A stretch of 18,403 nucleotides of DNA from contig DGQP01000012.1 of the NCBI GenBank assembly GCA_002400415.1, positions 1 through 18,403 of the forward strand. The letters run 5' to 3'. The notes under the pieces are model-generated. The model was not told the DNA's origin. It made no database searches and worked only from the letters and a program-made list of their open reading frames with translations. Positions 7,405 through 14,527 of the stretch are shown one piece after another. Made by a program: the position numbers and the translations under genes. This DNA is from Chitinophagaceae bacterium UBA4411 (GTDB lineage Bacteria; Bacteroidota; Bacteroidia; Chitinophagales; Chitinophagaceae). How positions within the stretch are numbered: position 1 is the stretch's first letter; every line of letters begins with the position of its first letter.

Positions 7405-10308
7405 CTATTGAATCATCAATTTTACCGGCTTCGACTGGCCTGCAGCGTTCACTTTCAGAAGGTACAGGCCGGGGGGCAAATTATTGATTTTATCATTAAG
7501 TATTATCTGGTGCTTACCTGCCGCGATATTTCCCGAAAAAACAGGTTTGATCTGCTGGCCTGCTGCATTCAATAATTCCACCTGCACTCTGCCTGTAACA
7601 GGTGTGGTAATTTCCAGTATTGAATTATCTGCTGCCGGGTTGGGATAAACGGCTGCCAGCAAGCTATTGCCCGGGTTATTGATACCTGTAACCGGTGTTA
7701 CCACAGCATTGGTAAGGTTACGATTCAGGTATACATGAAATTCTCCGGGTTGCAATGTAATGTTCTGAGCTGTACCGGTTGCAGAGAAAGTACCTCCCTG
7801 CAGGTAATCATACCAGGTACCTGCAACCGGGAAAGTAACATTGGCTGATTGTGCAGTTACATCAAAATTTCCAACAATACACAGGTCGGAAGAATCGGTT
7901 GCACTGCGAATAATAATCCATTTAACAGCTCCGCCCAAACTCCGTGTCAGGTTAATATTGTTAGCAATGAAAACATCCTTGTACCATGCGTTTTTGCGCA
8001 GGGCCAGTAAGCTTTTATTTATATCATATAAGCGCTGACGCTGAATGACCTGCAGGTAGTCCCAGCGCACTGGTTTATTATCAAGCCGGCAATTCGTATT
8101 TATTGTCCCGTTCACACAGGTGTTGATGGAATAATCATAACCCAGCTCCCCAAACTGCCAGATCATTTTTGGTCCGGGCATACTCAATAAAAACGAAGTA
8201 GTCATCTCACTTCTTTTCAGTGCGGTATTCAGATCCCGTATATTATAACTGCCTGATGAATTGCCAAACTGAATATTCTTGTACATGATCCTTTCTTCAT
8301 CATGGCTTTCTGCATAACCCACCAGGTGGGGGTTGGACCAGCCCCTCACAGTATACAGGTTATTTTCAAAATTTGAGTTGGGCAGAAAACCCATAGCAGC
8401 CTCCTGGTAATTGAAGGTGTTATTACCCCACAACAGGAAGCCATAATTTGACAATTCTATTTCTTCTGTATTGTCGCAAAAATGCTCCAATATCCCAATA
8501 GATCCCGGCGATTTAAGCTGCAGGGTGTCATAATACCTTTTCAAAATAGCCACCCTGTCTGCATGATATTGGGCAATGCAACTTTCATTTGTTGTACTGC
8601 CACCACATTGAGTATTCTGCGTAAACCCTTTTGAAAGATCAAAGCGGTAACCATCTATTTTATACTCCTGTAACCAATGTTCCAGCACCCTGCTTGAAAA
8701 ATTACGGGTGGCCATGCTTTCATGGTTAAAATCATTAAACACATTATAAGGATGGGTGGCTGATACATTGAACCAGGGATTATCGGCAGCAGGTGCATTC
8801 GTAGTGCTGTTCCAGTATAATGCTGCCAGCGGGCAGGCACCTGTGGCATGATTCAGTGCAATATCCATGATCACAGCAATGCCATTACTATGGCAGGTAT
8901 CAATAAACCGTTTCAGCGCATTTTTGGTACCGTAATATTTATCCGGGGCTAAGAAATAAGCCGGATTATACCCCCAGCTCTCGTTACCATCAAATTCAAT
9001 TAACGGCATTATTTCAATAGCATTAATACCCATGTTTTTCAGATAATTCAGGGTATCCCTGAGCGTATTCCAGTTTCGGTTTGCTAAAAAATCTCTTACC
9101 AGCAGCTCATATACCATCAGGTTCCTTTTATCAGGACGTGTAAATGTATTATTGGTCCAGGTATAACCGGGTTCTGCAGTTTGTAACACACTTACAATGC
9201 CTGTTGTAAGCCCGGTCGGGTATGGTTTCAGCGAAGGGTAAGTGGCCGCGGGAATAAATGGATCATTAGACGGGTCAAGGATTTTTTCTGCATAAGGCTC
9301 TCCTACTTTTAATGTGCCATCCACGAGGTATTGAAAGGCATATTCAGTACCTGCTGTCAGGCCGGTTATTCGCAACCACCAGTAATTACCATCTGGTGTC
9401 TTATTCATTACATAACCGGTTTGTTCCACCCAGTTGCTGCCGGGAAATTCACCGATTACAGAAACCCTGTTCTTACCGGGTGCATAAATCACCAATACCA
9501 CTGACGTATTGCCGGCTTCATAATTGATGCCATCCCTGACACCCGCCGGTAATGGCGCCACATTGATACCGGGAGAAACAAAAAAACGCAGCGTATCTTT
9601 TTTCACAGAAGAACCATTATCAGCTTCAGCCACAATCTCTGTTGCCCCGCTTGCGGTTAACAATGGATTGGCGGAAATAGTTTGGCTGGCTGCAGCAGTC
9701 TGGATCACTGAGCCGTTCAAATACAGCTTCATAGTTGAAGACTGATTGGTAATGGCAGTTACAGCAATATTATCCCCTGTCGATTTAGTAATAGCCTCTG
9801 GTTGTGGTGTAAAAGTTGGCTGAAAAGGTGGAACTGTAAAACGAACAGCTATGTTATTGTCATATACAGGTATATACATATCACTGGCGTCCGCATTCCG
9901 CTGCACTACTGACCCGTTGCCATTCCTGAATAAAATAGCGATCTTAATGATTGTTTCTCCGGCGGGTACTCCATAATAAGCCCGGATGTTTGTGATATCA
10001 AATTTCCATTTATTACCGCCGAGTGACGTGGCCTGCAATTGCGCATTGGGTGTATTAAAATTCTGGTTGAATTTTACATACCGCCAGTTGGTATTGCTGG
10101 TACTGAGGTTGGTGATCACACCGGTATGGACATATACATCTGTTACCGGGTTATAATTCTGCAAGCCCTGGTTGCCTTTTGTAGCATCCACGGTGATAGA
10201 AATATTATCATTGTCTTTTGGAAAGTCCGCAGTCCAGGTCAGTAGTTGGGCACTGACAGTACTTAACATACAGGCAAGACCTATAAAAAGCGAAAGCATT
10301 TTCTTCAT
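7405..10308 (-). CDS. Secreted GH13 alpha-amylase-family glycosidase with T9SS sorting domain
   Basis: A 967-residue extracellular enzyme acting on alpha-glucans. A signal peptide (MKKMLSLFIGLACMLSTVSAQ) precedes beta-sandwich regions at ~22-160 and ~165-245, which look like starch-binding or surface modules. An E-set/CBM48-like domain lies at ~265-345. The GH13 (beta/alpha)8 barrel at ~395-790 has region I D482-IALNH487, nucleophile D557 (GYRFDLSKGF), acid/base E608 (GILEHF) and H669-D670 (AESHDEER). A C-terminal sheet at ~790-865 follows. The last ~80 residues (YPNPAADN...GLYLLKV...KLMIQ) form a type A sorting domain for the type IX secretion system, so the enzyme leaves the cell or is surface-bound. 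All catalytic residues are present. Exact specificity (amylase, pullulanase-like or neopullulanase-like) cannot be read. The Nudix regulator gene follows downstream. Confidence 0.92.
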   Translation of the reverse strand: MKKMLSLFIGLACMLSTVSAQLLTWTADFPKDNDNISITVDATKGNQGLQNYNPVTDVYVHTGVITNLSTSNTNWRYVKFNQNFNTPNAQLQATSLGGNKWKFDITNIRAYYGVPAGETIIKIAILFRNGNGSVVQRNADASDMYIPVYDNNIAVRFTVPPFQPTFTPQPEAITKSTGDNIAVTAITNQSSTMKLYLNGSVIQTAAASQTISANPLLTASGATEIVAEADNGSSVKKDTLRFFVSPGINVAPLPAGVRDGINYEAGNTSVVLVIYAPGKNRVSVIGEFPGSNWVEQTGYVMNKTPDGNYWWLRITGLTAGTEYAFQYLVDGTLKVGEPYAEKILDPSNDPFIPAATYPSLKPYPTGLTTGIVSVLQTAEPGYTWTNNTFTRPDKRNLMVYELLVRDFLANRNWNTLRDTLNYLKNMGINAIEIMPLIEFDGNESWGYNPAYFLAPDKYYGTKNALKRFIDTCHSNGIAVIMDIALNHATGACPLAALYWNSTTNAPAADNPWFNVSATHPYNVFNDFNHESMATRNFSSRVLEHWLQEYKIDGYRFDLSKGFTQNTQCGGSTTNESCIAQYHADRVAILKRYYDTLQLKSPGSIGILEHFCDNTEEIELSNYGFLLWGNNTFNYQEAAMGFLPNSNFENNLYTVRGWSNPHLVGYAESHDEERIMYKNIQFGNSSGSYNIRDLNTALKRSEMTTSFLLSMPGPKMIWQFGELGYDYSINTCVNGTINTNCRLDNKPVRWDYLQVIQRQRLYDINKSLLALRKNAWYKDVFIANNINLTRSLGGAVKWIIIRSATDSSDLCIVGNFDVTAQSANVTFPVAGTWYDYLQGGTFSATGTAQNITLQPGEFHVYLNRNLTNAVVTPVTGINNPGNSLLAAVYPNPAADNSILEITTPVTGRVQVELLNAAGQQIKPVFSGNIAAGKHQIILNDKINNLPPGLYLLKVNAAGQSKPVKLMIQ

Positions 10309-10490
10309 AGCAAGCTCGTTTTATTAATTCAAAATCGCTGTTACCAGCAATTCACGGCACTTTTTTTAAACAATTCGTCTCCGAAGATAATAAATATGTA
10401 CTCATGACACATTAAAATTCTAACTTCTTTTTCCACCCTTAAAAACCTTTACGCGACAGGCCCTAACTTTAATGGTTCAACTGATTGTTC
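10309..10490. other. Divergent intergenic region amylase / ligA
   Basis: This A/T-rich 182-nt region must hold promoters for both directions, but no complete Bacteroidota promoter is visible. For ligA, TAACTTTA at 10464-10471 matches 7 of 8 positions of TAnnTTTG and lies 19 nt before the ATG, yet no TTG stands at the right distance upstream. On the amylase side only the palindrome at 10334-10351 stands out. No RNA gene or small ORF is evident. Confidence 0.4.
10334..10351. promoter_or_regulatory. Palindrome upstream of the amylase gene, possible operator
   Basis: ATCGCTG (10334-10340), TTAC, CAGCAAT (10345-10351) is an 18-bp dyad with one G:T mismatch in DNA (wobble as RNA). It lies 26 nt before the amylase start codon, within the divergent amylase/ligA intergenic region. 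Its position suits an operator for a dimeric repressor such as the neighbouring Nudix regulator, or a 5'-UTR hairpin. Only one copy is visible, so no assignment is possible. Confidence 0.28.
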
Positions 10491-12593
10491 ATGTATACCA
10501 AGGAAGTAACAAAGGATCTTCAAAAGCTTACTAATGAATTGGTTAAAAAACTAACCAGCGGAGATATCACATCCAAAGAAATAAACAACCTCAGGGATAT
10601 CCTCCGTTTTCATGAATACCGTTATTACATACTAAATGACCCTTTATTGGCTGATTACGAATATGATCAGCTCTATAAGGCTCTTGAAAAGTTAGAACAT
10701 GATAGTCCTTCATTAATTACAGCAGATTCTCCAACACAACGGGTAGCCAAAGGCCTGACGAAAGATTTTCCTGCTGTTCAGCACCTGGTGCCGATGCTTT
10801 CATTAGATAACTCCTATAACAGTGATGATCTTATTGATTTTGACAGGAAAGCTAAGGAACTGACCGGTTTAACAACGATTGAGTACTGCGTGGAACCCAA
10901 GTTTGATGGCGGCAGTATTTCTCTTATTTATGAAAATGATATGCTGGTCCGGGGCGCTACAAGGGGGGATGGTGTGGAAGGCGATGAAGTGACAACGAAT
11001 ATTAAACAAATCAGGTCGCTTCCTTTATCCGCTAAATTCTCCTCCTATGGTTTACAACAGGTGGAGATCAGGGGAGAAGTATTGATCAATAAAGCCAACT
11101 TTGCCAACTATAACCGGCAATTGGCAGAACAGGGTCTGACTCCATTGGCTAATCCACGTAACGCAGCAGCGGGTACTTTACGTATAAAGGATCCCGGCGA
11201 AGTAGCTAAAAGAAACCTTGAGGCCTTTGTATACCATGTGAGTTATTACACCGTTCTTAACGGGAAAGAAGCACCCAAAGCCATGACCACCCATTCCGGT
11301 TCGTTGGAAATGTTATGGGACCTTGGTTTCCGCAGCCCGCAAAAAGAAAAGAGAGTATTCAAAGGCATTGAGGCTGTTATCAGGCACTGCGCCGAATTTG
11401 AGATAATAAGAGATGATCTCCCTTACGAAATTGATGGCATGGTGATCAAAGTAAATGACCTCGCTTTGCAGGATAAAATGGGCATGACCTCTCACCATCC
11501 CCGCTGGGCCATTGCTTATAAATTCAAAGCAAGGCAGGGAACCACCAAATTGGTTGGCGTGGAATTCCAGGTCGGGCGGACAGGCGCTGTAACACCAGTG
11601 GCAAAATTAGAACCTGTTGCCGTAGGCGGCGTCACCGTAAGCAGTATCTCGGTTCATAATGAAGAATATATCAAAGAAAAAGATTTGCGTATCGGTGATG
11701 CCGTATTGATTGAAAGGGCCGGTGATGTAATACCTCAAATTGTAAAATCCTTACCAGATACAAGAACAGGCAAAGAAAAAAAGATTGTCTTCCCAACCAC
11801 CTGCCCGGTTTGCAACAGTAAACTATTCAAAGAAGAAGAAGAGGCTGTATGGCGCTGTATCAATATTGAATGCCCGGCTCAGGTGGTGGAACGCATCATC
11901 CATTTCGTAAGTAAGGATGCTATGGATATCCGTGGCTTTGGTGATGCCAATGTCCGCAAATTCTATGAGCTGAATCTTGTAAAAGACATCCCGGGTATCT
12001 ATACATTGGATCTTACGAAGCTCAGTGGCATGGAAGGCTTTGGTCAAAAATCAATCGATAACCTGCAGCAGGCTATTGCAAATTCGAAGAAGCAACCTCT
12101 GCATCGTCTGATCTATGCGCTGGGTATCCGCTTTGTTGGTGAGACTACAGCCAAAACACTGGCTCAGGCCGTTGATCACCTGCTTGATTTTAAAAATTTC
12201 TCCTTAGAACAATTACAGGCCCTCGAAGATGTGGGGCCTAAGGTAGCCGGAAGTATCCATCATTTCTTCAGTAATAAAAGCAATATAGAAATGTTGCAGG
12301 AGCTGGAGACAGCAGGATTACAACTAAAAAATGAAAAGAAAGAACATGTTACAGATGGCAATCTTACCGGGCAAACTTTCCTTTTTACCGGAACCCTGCC
12401 TACTTTAAAAAGGAGCGAAGCAGAAGCCATGGCTGAAGCACAGGGAGGTCAGATATTAAGCGGAGTCAGCACCAAGCTAAACTACCTTGTGGTGGGTGAA
12501 GACGCCGGCAGCAAATTAGAAAAAGCAAAAAAAATAAATACTGTAAAAATCATCTCTGAAGAAGAGTTTTTGAAGCTGATCGGAAAAAAATAA
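10491..12593 (+). CDS. ligA: NAD+-dependent DNA ligase LigA
   Basis: A 700-residue ligase that seals nicks in replication and repair by adenylation from NAD+. I chose ATG 10491 (MYTKEVTKDL); the in-frame TTG at 10485 would add two residues. Domain Ia has the HEYRYYILNDPLLADYEYDQLY signature (~41-62). The adenylation domain carries the catalytic lysine K137 in EPKFDGGS and then RGDGVEGDEVTTN. The OB fold includes VGRTGAVTPVAKLEPV (~361-376). The zinc finger has C438, C441, C456 and C461. Helix-hairpin-helix repeats cover ~475-600 and a BRCT domain ~623-700 (FTGTLPTLKRSEAE...). It is slightly longer than the E. coli enzyme, mainly in loops. All key residues are intact. The DUF2461 gene follows after 4 nt. 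Confidence 0.97.
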   Translation: MYTKEVTKDLQKLTNELVKKLTSGDITSKEINNLRDILRFHEYRYYILNDPLLADYEYDQLYKALEKLEHDSPSLITADSPTQRVAKGLTKDFPAVQHLVPMLSLDNSYNSDDLIDFDRKAKELTGLTTIEYCVEPKFDGGSISLIYENDMLVRGATRGDGVEGDEVTTNIKQIRSLPLSAKFSSYGLQQVEIRGEVLINKANFANYNRQLAEQGLTPLANPRNAAAGTLRIKDPGEVAKRNLEAFVYHVSYYTVLNGKEAPKAMTTHSGSLEMLWDLGFRSPQKEKRVFKGIEAVIRHCAEFEIIRDDLPYEIDGMVIKVNDLALQDKMGMTSHHPRWAIAYKFKARQGTTKLVGVEFQVGRTGAVTPVAKLEPVAVGGVTVSSISVHNEEYIKEKDLRIGDAVLIERAGDVIPQIVKSLPDTRTGKEKKIVFPTTCPVCNSKLFKEEEEAVWRCINIECPAQVVERIIHFVSKDAMDIRGFGDANVRKFYELNLVKDIPGIYTLDLTKLSGMEGFGQKSIDNLQQAIANSKKQPLHRLIYALGIRFVGETTAKTLAQAVDHLLDFKNFSLEQLQALEDVGPKVAGSIHHFFSNKSNIEMLQELETAGLQLKNEKKEHVTDGNLTGQTFLFTGTLPTLKRSEAEAMAEAQGGQILSGVSTKLNYLVVGEDAGSKLEKAKKINTVKIISEEEFLKLIGKK

Positions 12594-12597
12594 TACT

Positions 12598-13263
12598 ATG
12601 CTGCAAACATCAACAATCAGGTTCTTAAAAGAACTGAAAAAGAATAATAACAAACCCTGGTTTGACGGGAACCGTAAAAGCTACGAGGCTGCAAAGACCG
12701 ATTTTACAGGCTTTGTGCAGGCAGTAATTGATAAACATGGTAAGAATGATCCATCTATCAGCAACCTGACCGCAAAAGATTGTTTGTTCCGCATCAACAG
12801 GGATGTACGTTTTTCAAAAGATAAGTCGCCGTATAAAACCAACATGGGCGCCTATTTTAACGGCGCCGGTAAAAAATCAATATTTGCGGGCTATTATTTT
12901 CACTGTGAACCGGGACAAAGTTTTATGGGTGGTGGTCTCTGGATGCCAATGCCCTCCGAACTTAGTAAAGTAAGACAGGAGATTGATTATAATTTTGCCG
13001 CCTTCCAAAAGATCACCGGGGCAAAAAAATTCAAAACTGTGTATGGCGATCTTTCCAGGGATGCGGAATACACACTCACCCGTTTACCCAAAGGATATGA
13101 ACCCGGTAACCCTGCTGAAAATTATTTAAAACTGAAAAGTTTTGTAGCCCTTACCAAAATCCCGGATGCCGATCTTACTTCTAAGGATCTTGTAAAGAAA
13201 ACGGTTGCAGCTTTTGAAGCACTGCAACCGCTGATCAGGTTTATTAATACCAGTATAGAATAA
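12598..13263 (+). CDS. DUF2461 family protein
   Basis: A 221-residue cytoplasmic protein of the DUF2461 (TIGR02453) family, whose biochemical role is not established. Recognition rests on the N-terminal TIRFLKELKKNNNKPWFDGNR segment and the central DCLFRINRDVRFSKDKSPYKTNMGAYF block (family hallmark: R-I-x-R-D-x-R-F-S-x-D-K-x-P-Y-K-x-N). GGGLWMPMPSELSKVRQEI and the C-terminal LKGYEPGNPAENYLKLKSF-like stretch also fit. Length is normal and the gene is complete. It starts 4 nt after ligA, so it is co-transcribed with it. Its stop is only 2 nt from the stop of convergent asd, and its last ~70 bases appear to host the terminator of asd on the other strand. Confidence 0.9.
   Translation: MLQTSTIRFLKELKKNNNKPWFDGNRKSYEAAKTDFTGFVQAVIDKHGKNDPSISNLTAKDCLFRINRDVRFSKDKSPYKTNMGAYFNGAGKKSIFAGYYFHCEPGQSFMGGGLWMPMPSELSKVRQEIDYNFAAFQKITGAKKFKTVYGDLSRDAEYTLTRLPKGYEPGNPAENYLKLKSFVALTKIPDADLTSKDLVKKTVAAFEALQPLIRFINTSIE
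13194..13230 (-). terminator. Intrinsic terminator of asd, inside the opposing DUF2461 gene
   Basis: CGGTTGCAG (13202-13210) and CTGCAACCG (13222-13230) form a perfect 9-bp stem around an 11-nt loop that can add CTT/AAG. Read on the minus strand it is followed by TTTTCTTT (13201 down to 13194), giving a good intrinsic terminator about 36 nt past the asd stop. On the plus strand no T-run follows, so it should not stop ligA-DUF2461 transcripts. It is entirely within the coding sequence of the opposite gene. Confidence 0.6.
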
Positions 13264-13265
13264 AA

Positions 13266-14255
13266 TCAGAGCAACCCTTTTGATTGCAGGTATTCTGCAA
13301 TTTGAATAGCATTGGTGGCTGCACCCTTCCTGAGATTGTCAGAAACCACCCACATATTTAATGTATTCGGCTGGCTTTCATCTCTTCTCAGCCTCCCTAC
13401 AAATACATCATCTTTTTCATGGGCATCCATGGGCATGGGATAAAGCTGGTTCACATTGTCATCCACCACCACCACGCCCGGCGCAGACTTCAGCAAGGTC
13501 CTTACTTCTGCCAGGTCGAATTCTTTTTCAAATTCCACGTTTACACTTTCACTATGTCCGCCGATAACAGGGATCCTTACAGTAGTTGCAGTAACCCGGA
13601 TTGAATCATCCCGCATGATCTTGCAGGTCTCTTTCACCATTTTCATTTCTTCTTTGGTATACCCGTTCTCCAGGAATACATCGATCTGCGGAATCACATT
13701 CAGGTCAATCGGGTATTTATAAGCCCGGTCTCCAACAATACCCTGTCTTTCATTCAATAATTGCGTCACTGCTTTTACACCTGTACCCGTTACACTCTGG
13801 TAAGTTGACACAACAATTCTTTTAATACTATACTTTTTATGAAGCGGGTTCAGCGCCACCACCATTTGAATAGTGGAACAATTAGGATTAGCGATGATTT
13901 TATCATCTGCTGTTAATATATCCGCATTGATCTCCGGCACCACCAACGGTTTCGCCGGGTCCATTCTCCATGCAGAAGAGTTATCAATAACCGTAATACC
14001 TGCCTCAGCAAATCGGGGGGCCCATTCTAATGAAGTACTGCCACCGGCAGAAAATATAGCAACAGCCGGTTTCGCCGCAATAGCATCCGTCATACTCACT
14101 ACCTTATACTTTTTTCCCTTGAATTCCACCTCCTTGCCCACTGATCGTTCTGATGCAACCGGCAACAATTCCGTTACCGGGAAATTTCTTTCAGCCAATA
14201 CCTGTAACATTTTAGAGCCAACCAGTCCTGTGGCGCCAACTACTGCAACTTTCAT
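13266..14255 (-). CDS. asd: Aspartate-semialdehyde dehydrogenase
   Basis: A 329-residue enzyme that reduces L-aspartyl phosphate to L-aspartate semialdehyde with NADPH, the branch point to lysine (and meso-diaminopimelate for peptidoglycan), threonine, isoleucine and methionine. The N-terminus has the NADP-binding GATGLVG loop (residues 7-13). The catalytic Cys is C126 in IANPNCSTIQ, and the base H234 lies in RIPVIGGHSESV. It is complete and of the usual length for the bacterial family. No lysC or other pathway gene is adjacent. Transcription begins about 180 nt upstream, through a leader that looks like an attenuator responding to aspartate-family amino acids, and likely ends in the terminator at 13194-13230. 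It is convergent with the DUF2461 gene, the stop codons being 2 nt apart. Confidence 0.96.
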   Translation of the reverse strand: MKVAVVGATGLVGSKMLQVLAERNFPVTELLPVASERSVGKEVEFKGKKYKVVSMTDAIAAKPAVAIFSAGGSTSLEWAPRFAEAGITVIDNSSAWRMDPAKPLVVPEINADILTADDKIIANPNCSTIQMVVALNPLHKKYSIKRIVVSTYQSVTGTGVKAVTQLLNERQGIVGDRAYKYPIDLNVIPQIDVFLENGYTKEEMKMVKETCKIMRDDSIRVTATTVRIPVIGGHSESVNVEFEKEFDLAEVRTLLKSAPGVVVVDDNVNQLYPMPMDAHEKDDVFVGRLRRDESQPNTLNMWVVSDNLRKGAATNAIQIAEYLQSKGLL

Positions 14256-14312
14256 TTTTTGTTTCCCCCCGTTCTGCCTTTACCAGGCAGGTTTTAATTA
14301 AAAAATCTGTTT

Positions 14313-14342
14313 AAAAAAAGAGGCCTTCCGTGGGGAAGGCCT
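14313..14342 (-). terminator. Attenuator terminator in the asd leader
   Basis: On the minus strand AGGCCTTCC (14342-14334), loop CCAC and GGAAGGCCT (14329-14321) form a perfect 9-bp stem, followed by C and seven Ts (14319-14313). It lies 57 nt upstream of the asd ATG and downstream of the leader's promoter and peptide, so it would stop transcription before asd. On the plus strand the following bases are GCTAAACTTTT, a poor T-run, and no plus-strand gene ends here. This is therefore a leader terminator on the minus strand. Confidence 0.8.
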
Positions 14343-14389
14343 GCTAAACTTTTATGTTGTGACACACATAACGCTGCAAACCTCCCTCA
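14331..14389 (-). promoter_or_regulatory. Antiterminator pairing in the asd leader
   Basis: On the minus strand TGAGGGAGGTTTGC (14389-14376), which begins at the leader peptide's stop codon, can pair with GCAGGCCTTCCCCA (14344-14331) at 13 of 14 positions, counting three G:U pairs. The second segment contains the whole first arm of the terminator, so the two structures exclude each other. A small hairpin, TTATGT...ACATAA, fits in the loop between them. AACGC in leader codons 8-9 could also pair with GCGTT just after the first segment, a possible third, alternative helix. Confidence 0.62.
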
Positions 14390-14431
14390 GGAATGTTTCT
14401 TAATGCGTTTTGTATGCTTCATTGTCGTCAT
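14387..14431 (-). CDS. Short leader peptide of the asd attenuator
   Basis: A 14-codon ORF, MTTMKHTKRIKKHS, starts at ATG 14431 and ends at the TGA at 14387. Ten of 14 residues are Thr (3), Met (2), Lys (4) or Ile (1), the amino acids derived from the aspartate pathway fed by Asd. Its stop codon is the first base triplet of the antiterminator segment. A ribosome stalled on Lys/Thr codons would leave that segment free, while one that reaches the stop would cover it. There is no Shine-Dalgarno sequence, and the ATG is within a few bases of the predicted transcription start, so translation may be near-leaderless or begin at the second ATG (codon 4). Confidence 0.58.
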   Translation of the reverse strand: MTTMKHTKRIKKHS

Positions 14432-14439
14432 GATGGGTG

Positions 14440-14471
14440 CAAAAATAGGCGGGCAGGTTATTACAGCCAAA
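14440..14471 (-). promoter_or_regulatory. Promoter of the asd leader (Bacteroidota type)
   Basis: On the minus strand TTTG (14471-14468), a 20-nt spacer and TATTTTTG (14447-14440) match the Bacteroidota consensus TTTG-N17-23-TAnnTTTG perfectly at the -7 element. The transcription start should fall a few bases downstream, just before the leader-peptide ATG at 14431. This gives an attenuated RNA of roughly 120 nt ending at the T-run at 14313. The promoter is divergent from the lamin-tail gene at 14528. Confidence 0.72.
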
Positions 14472-14527
14472 AAAAACCCGCAAATTCCGGGGTGTTCCAT
14501 TTTTTAAAATGATTTTTTAACTTTCAG

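Noticed and set aside
13873..14301. 142-codon plus-strand ORF
   Set aside because: It is exactly antisense to the N-terminal half of asd, whose protein is unmistakable; the plus-strand translation is low-complexity and unlike any family.
14256..14440. Lysine or SAM riboswitch upstream of asd
   Set aside because: The leader is only about 120 nt from predicted start to terminator, shorter than a lysine riboswitch with its expression platform, and I see no conserved riboswitch core. The peptide ORF and competing stems explain the terminator without a ligand-binding RNA.
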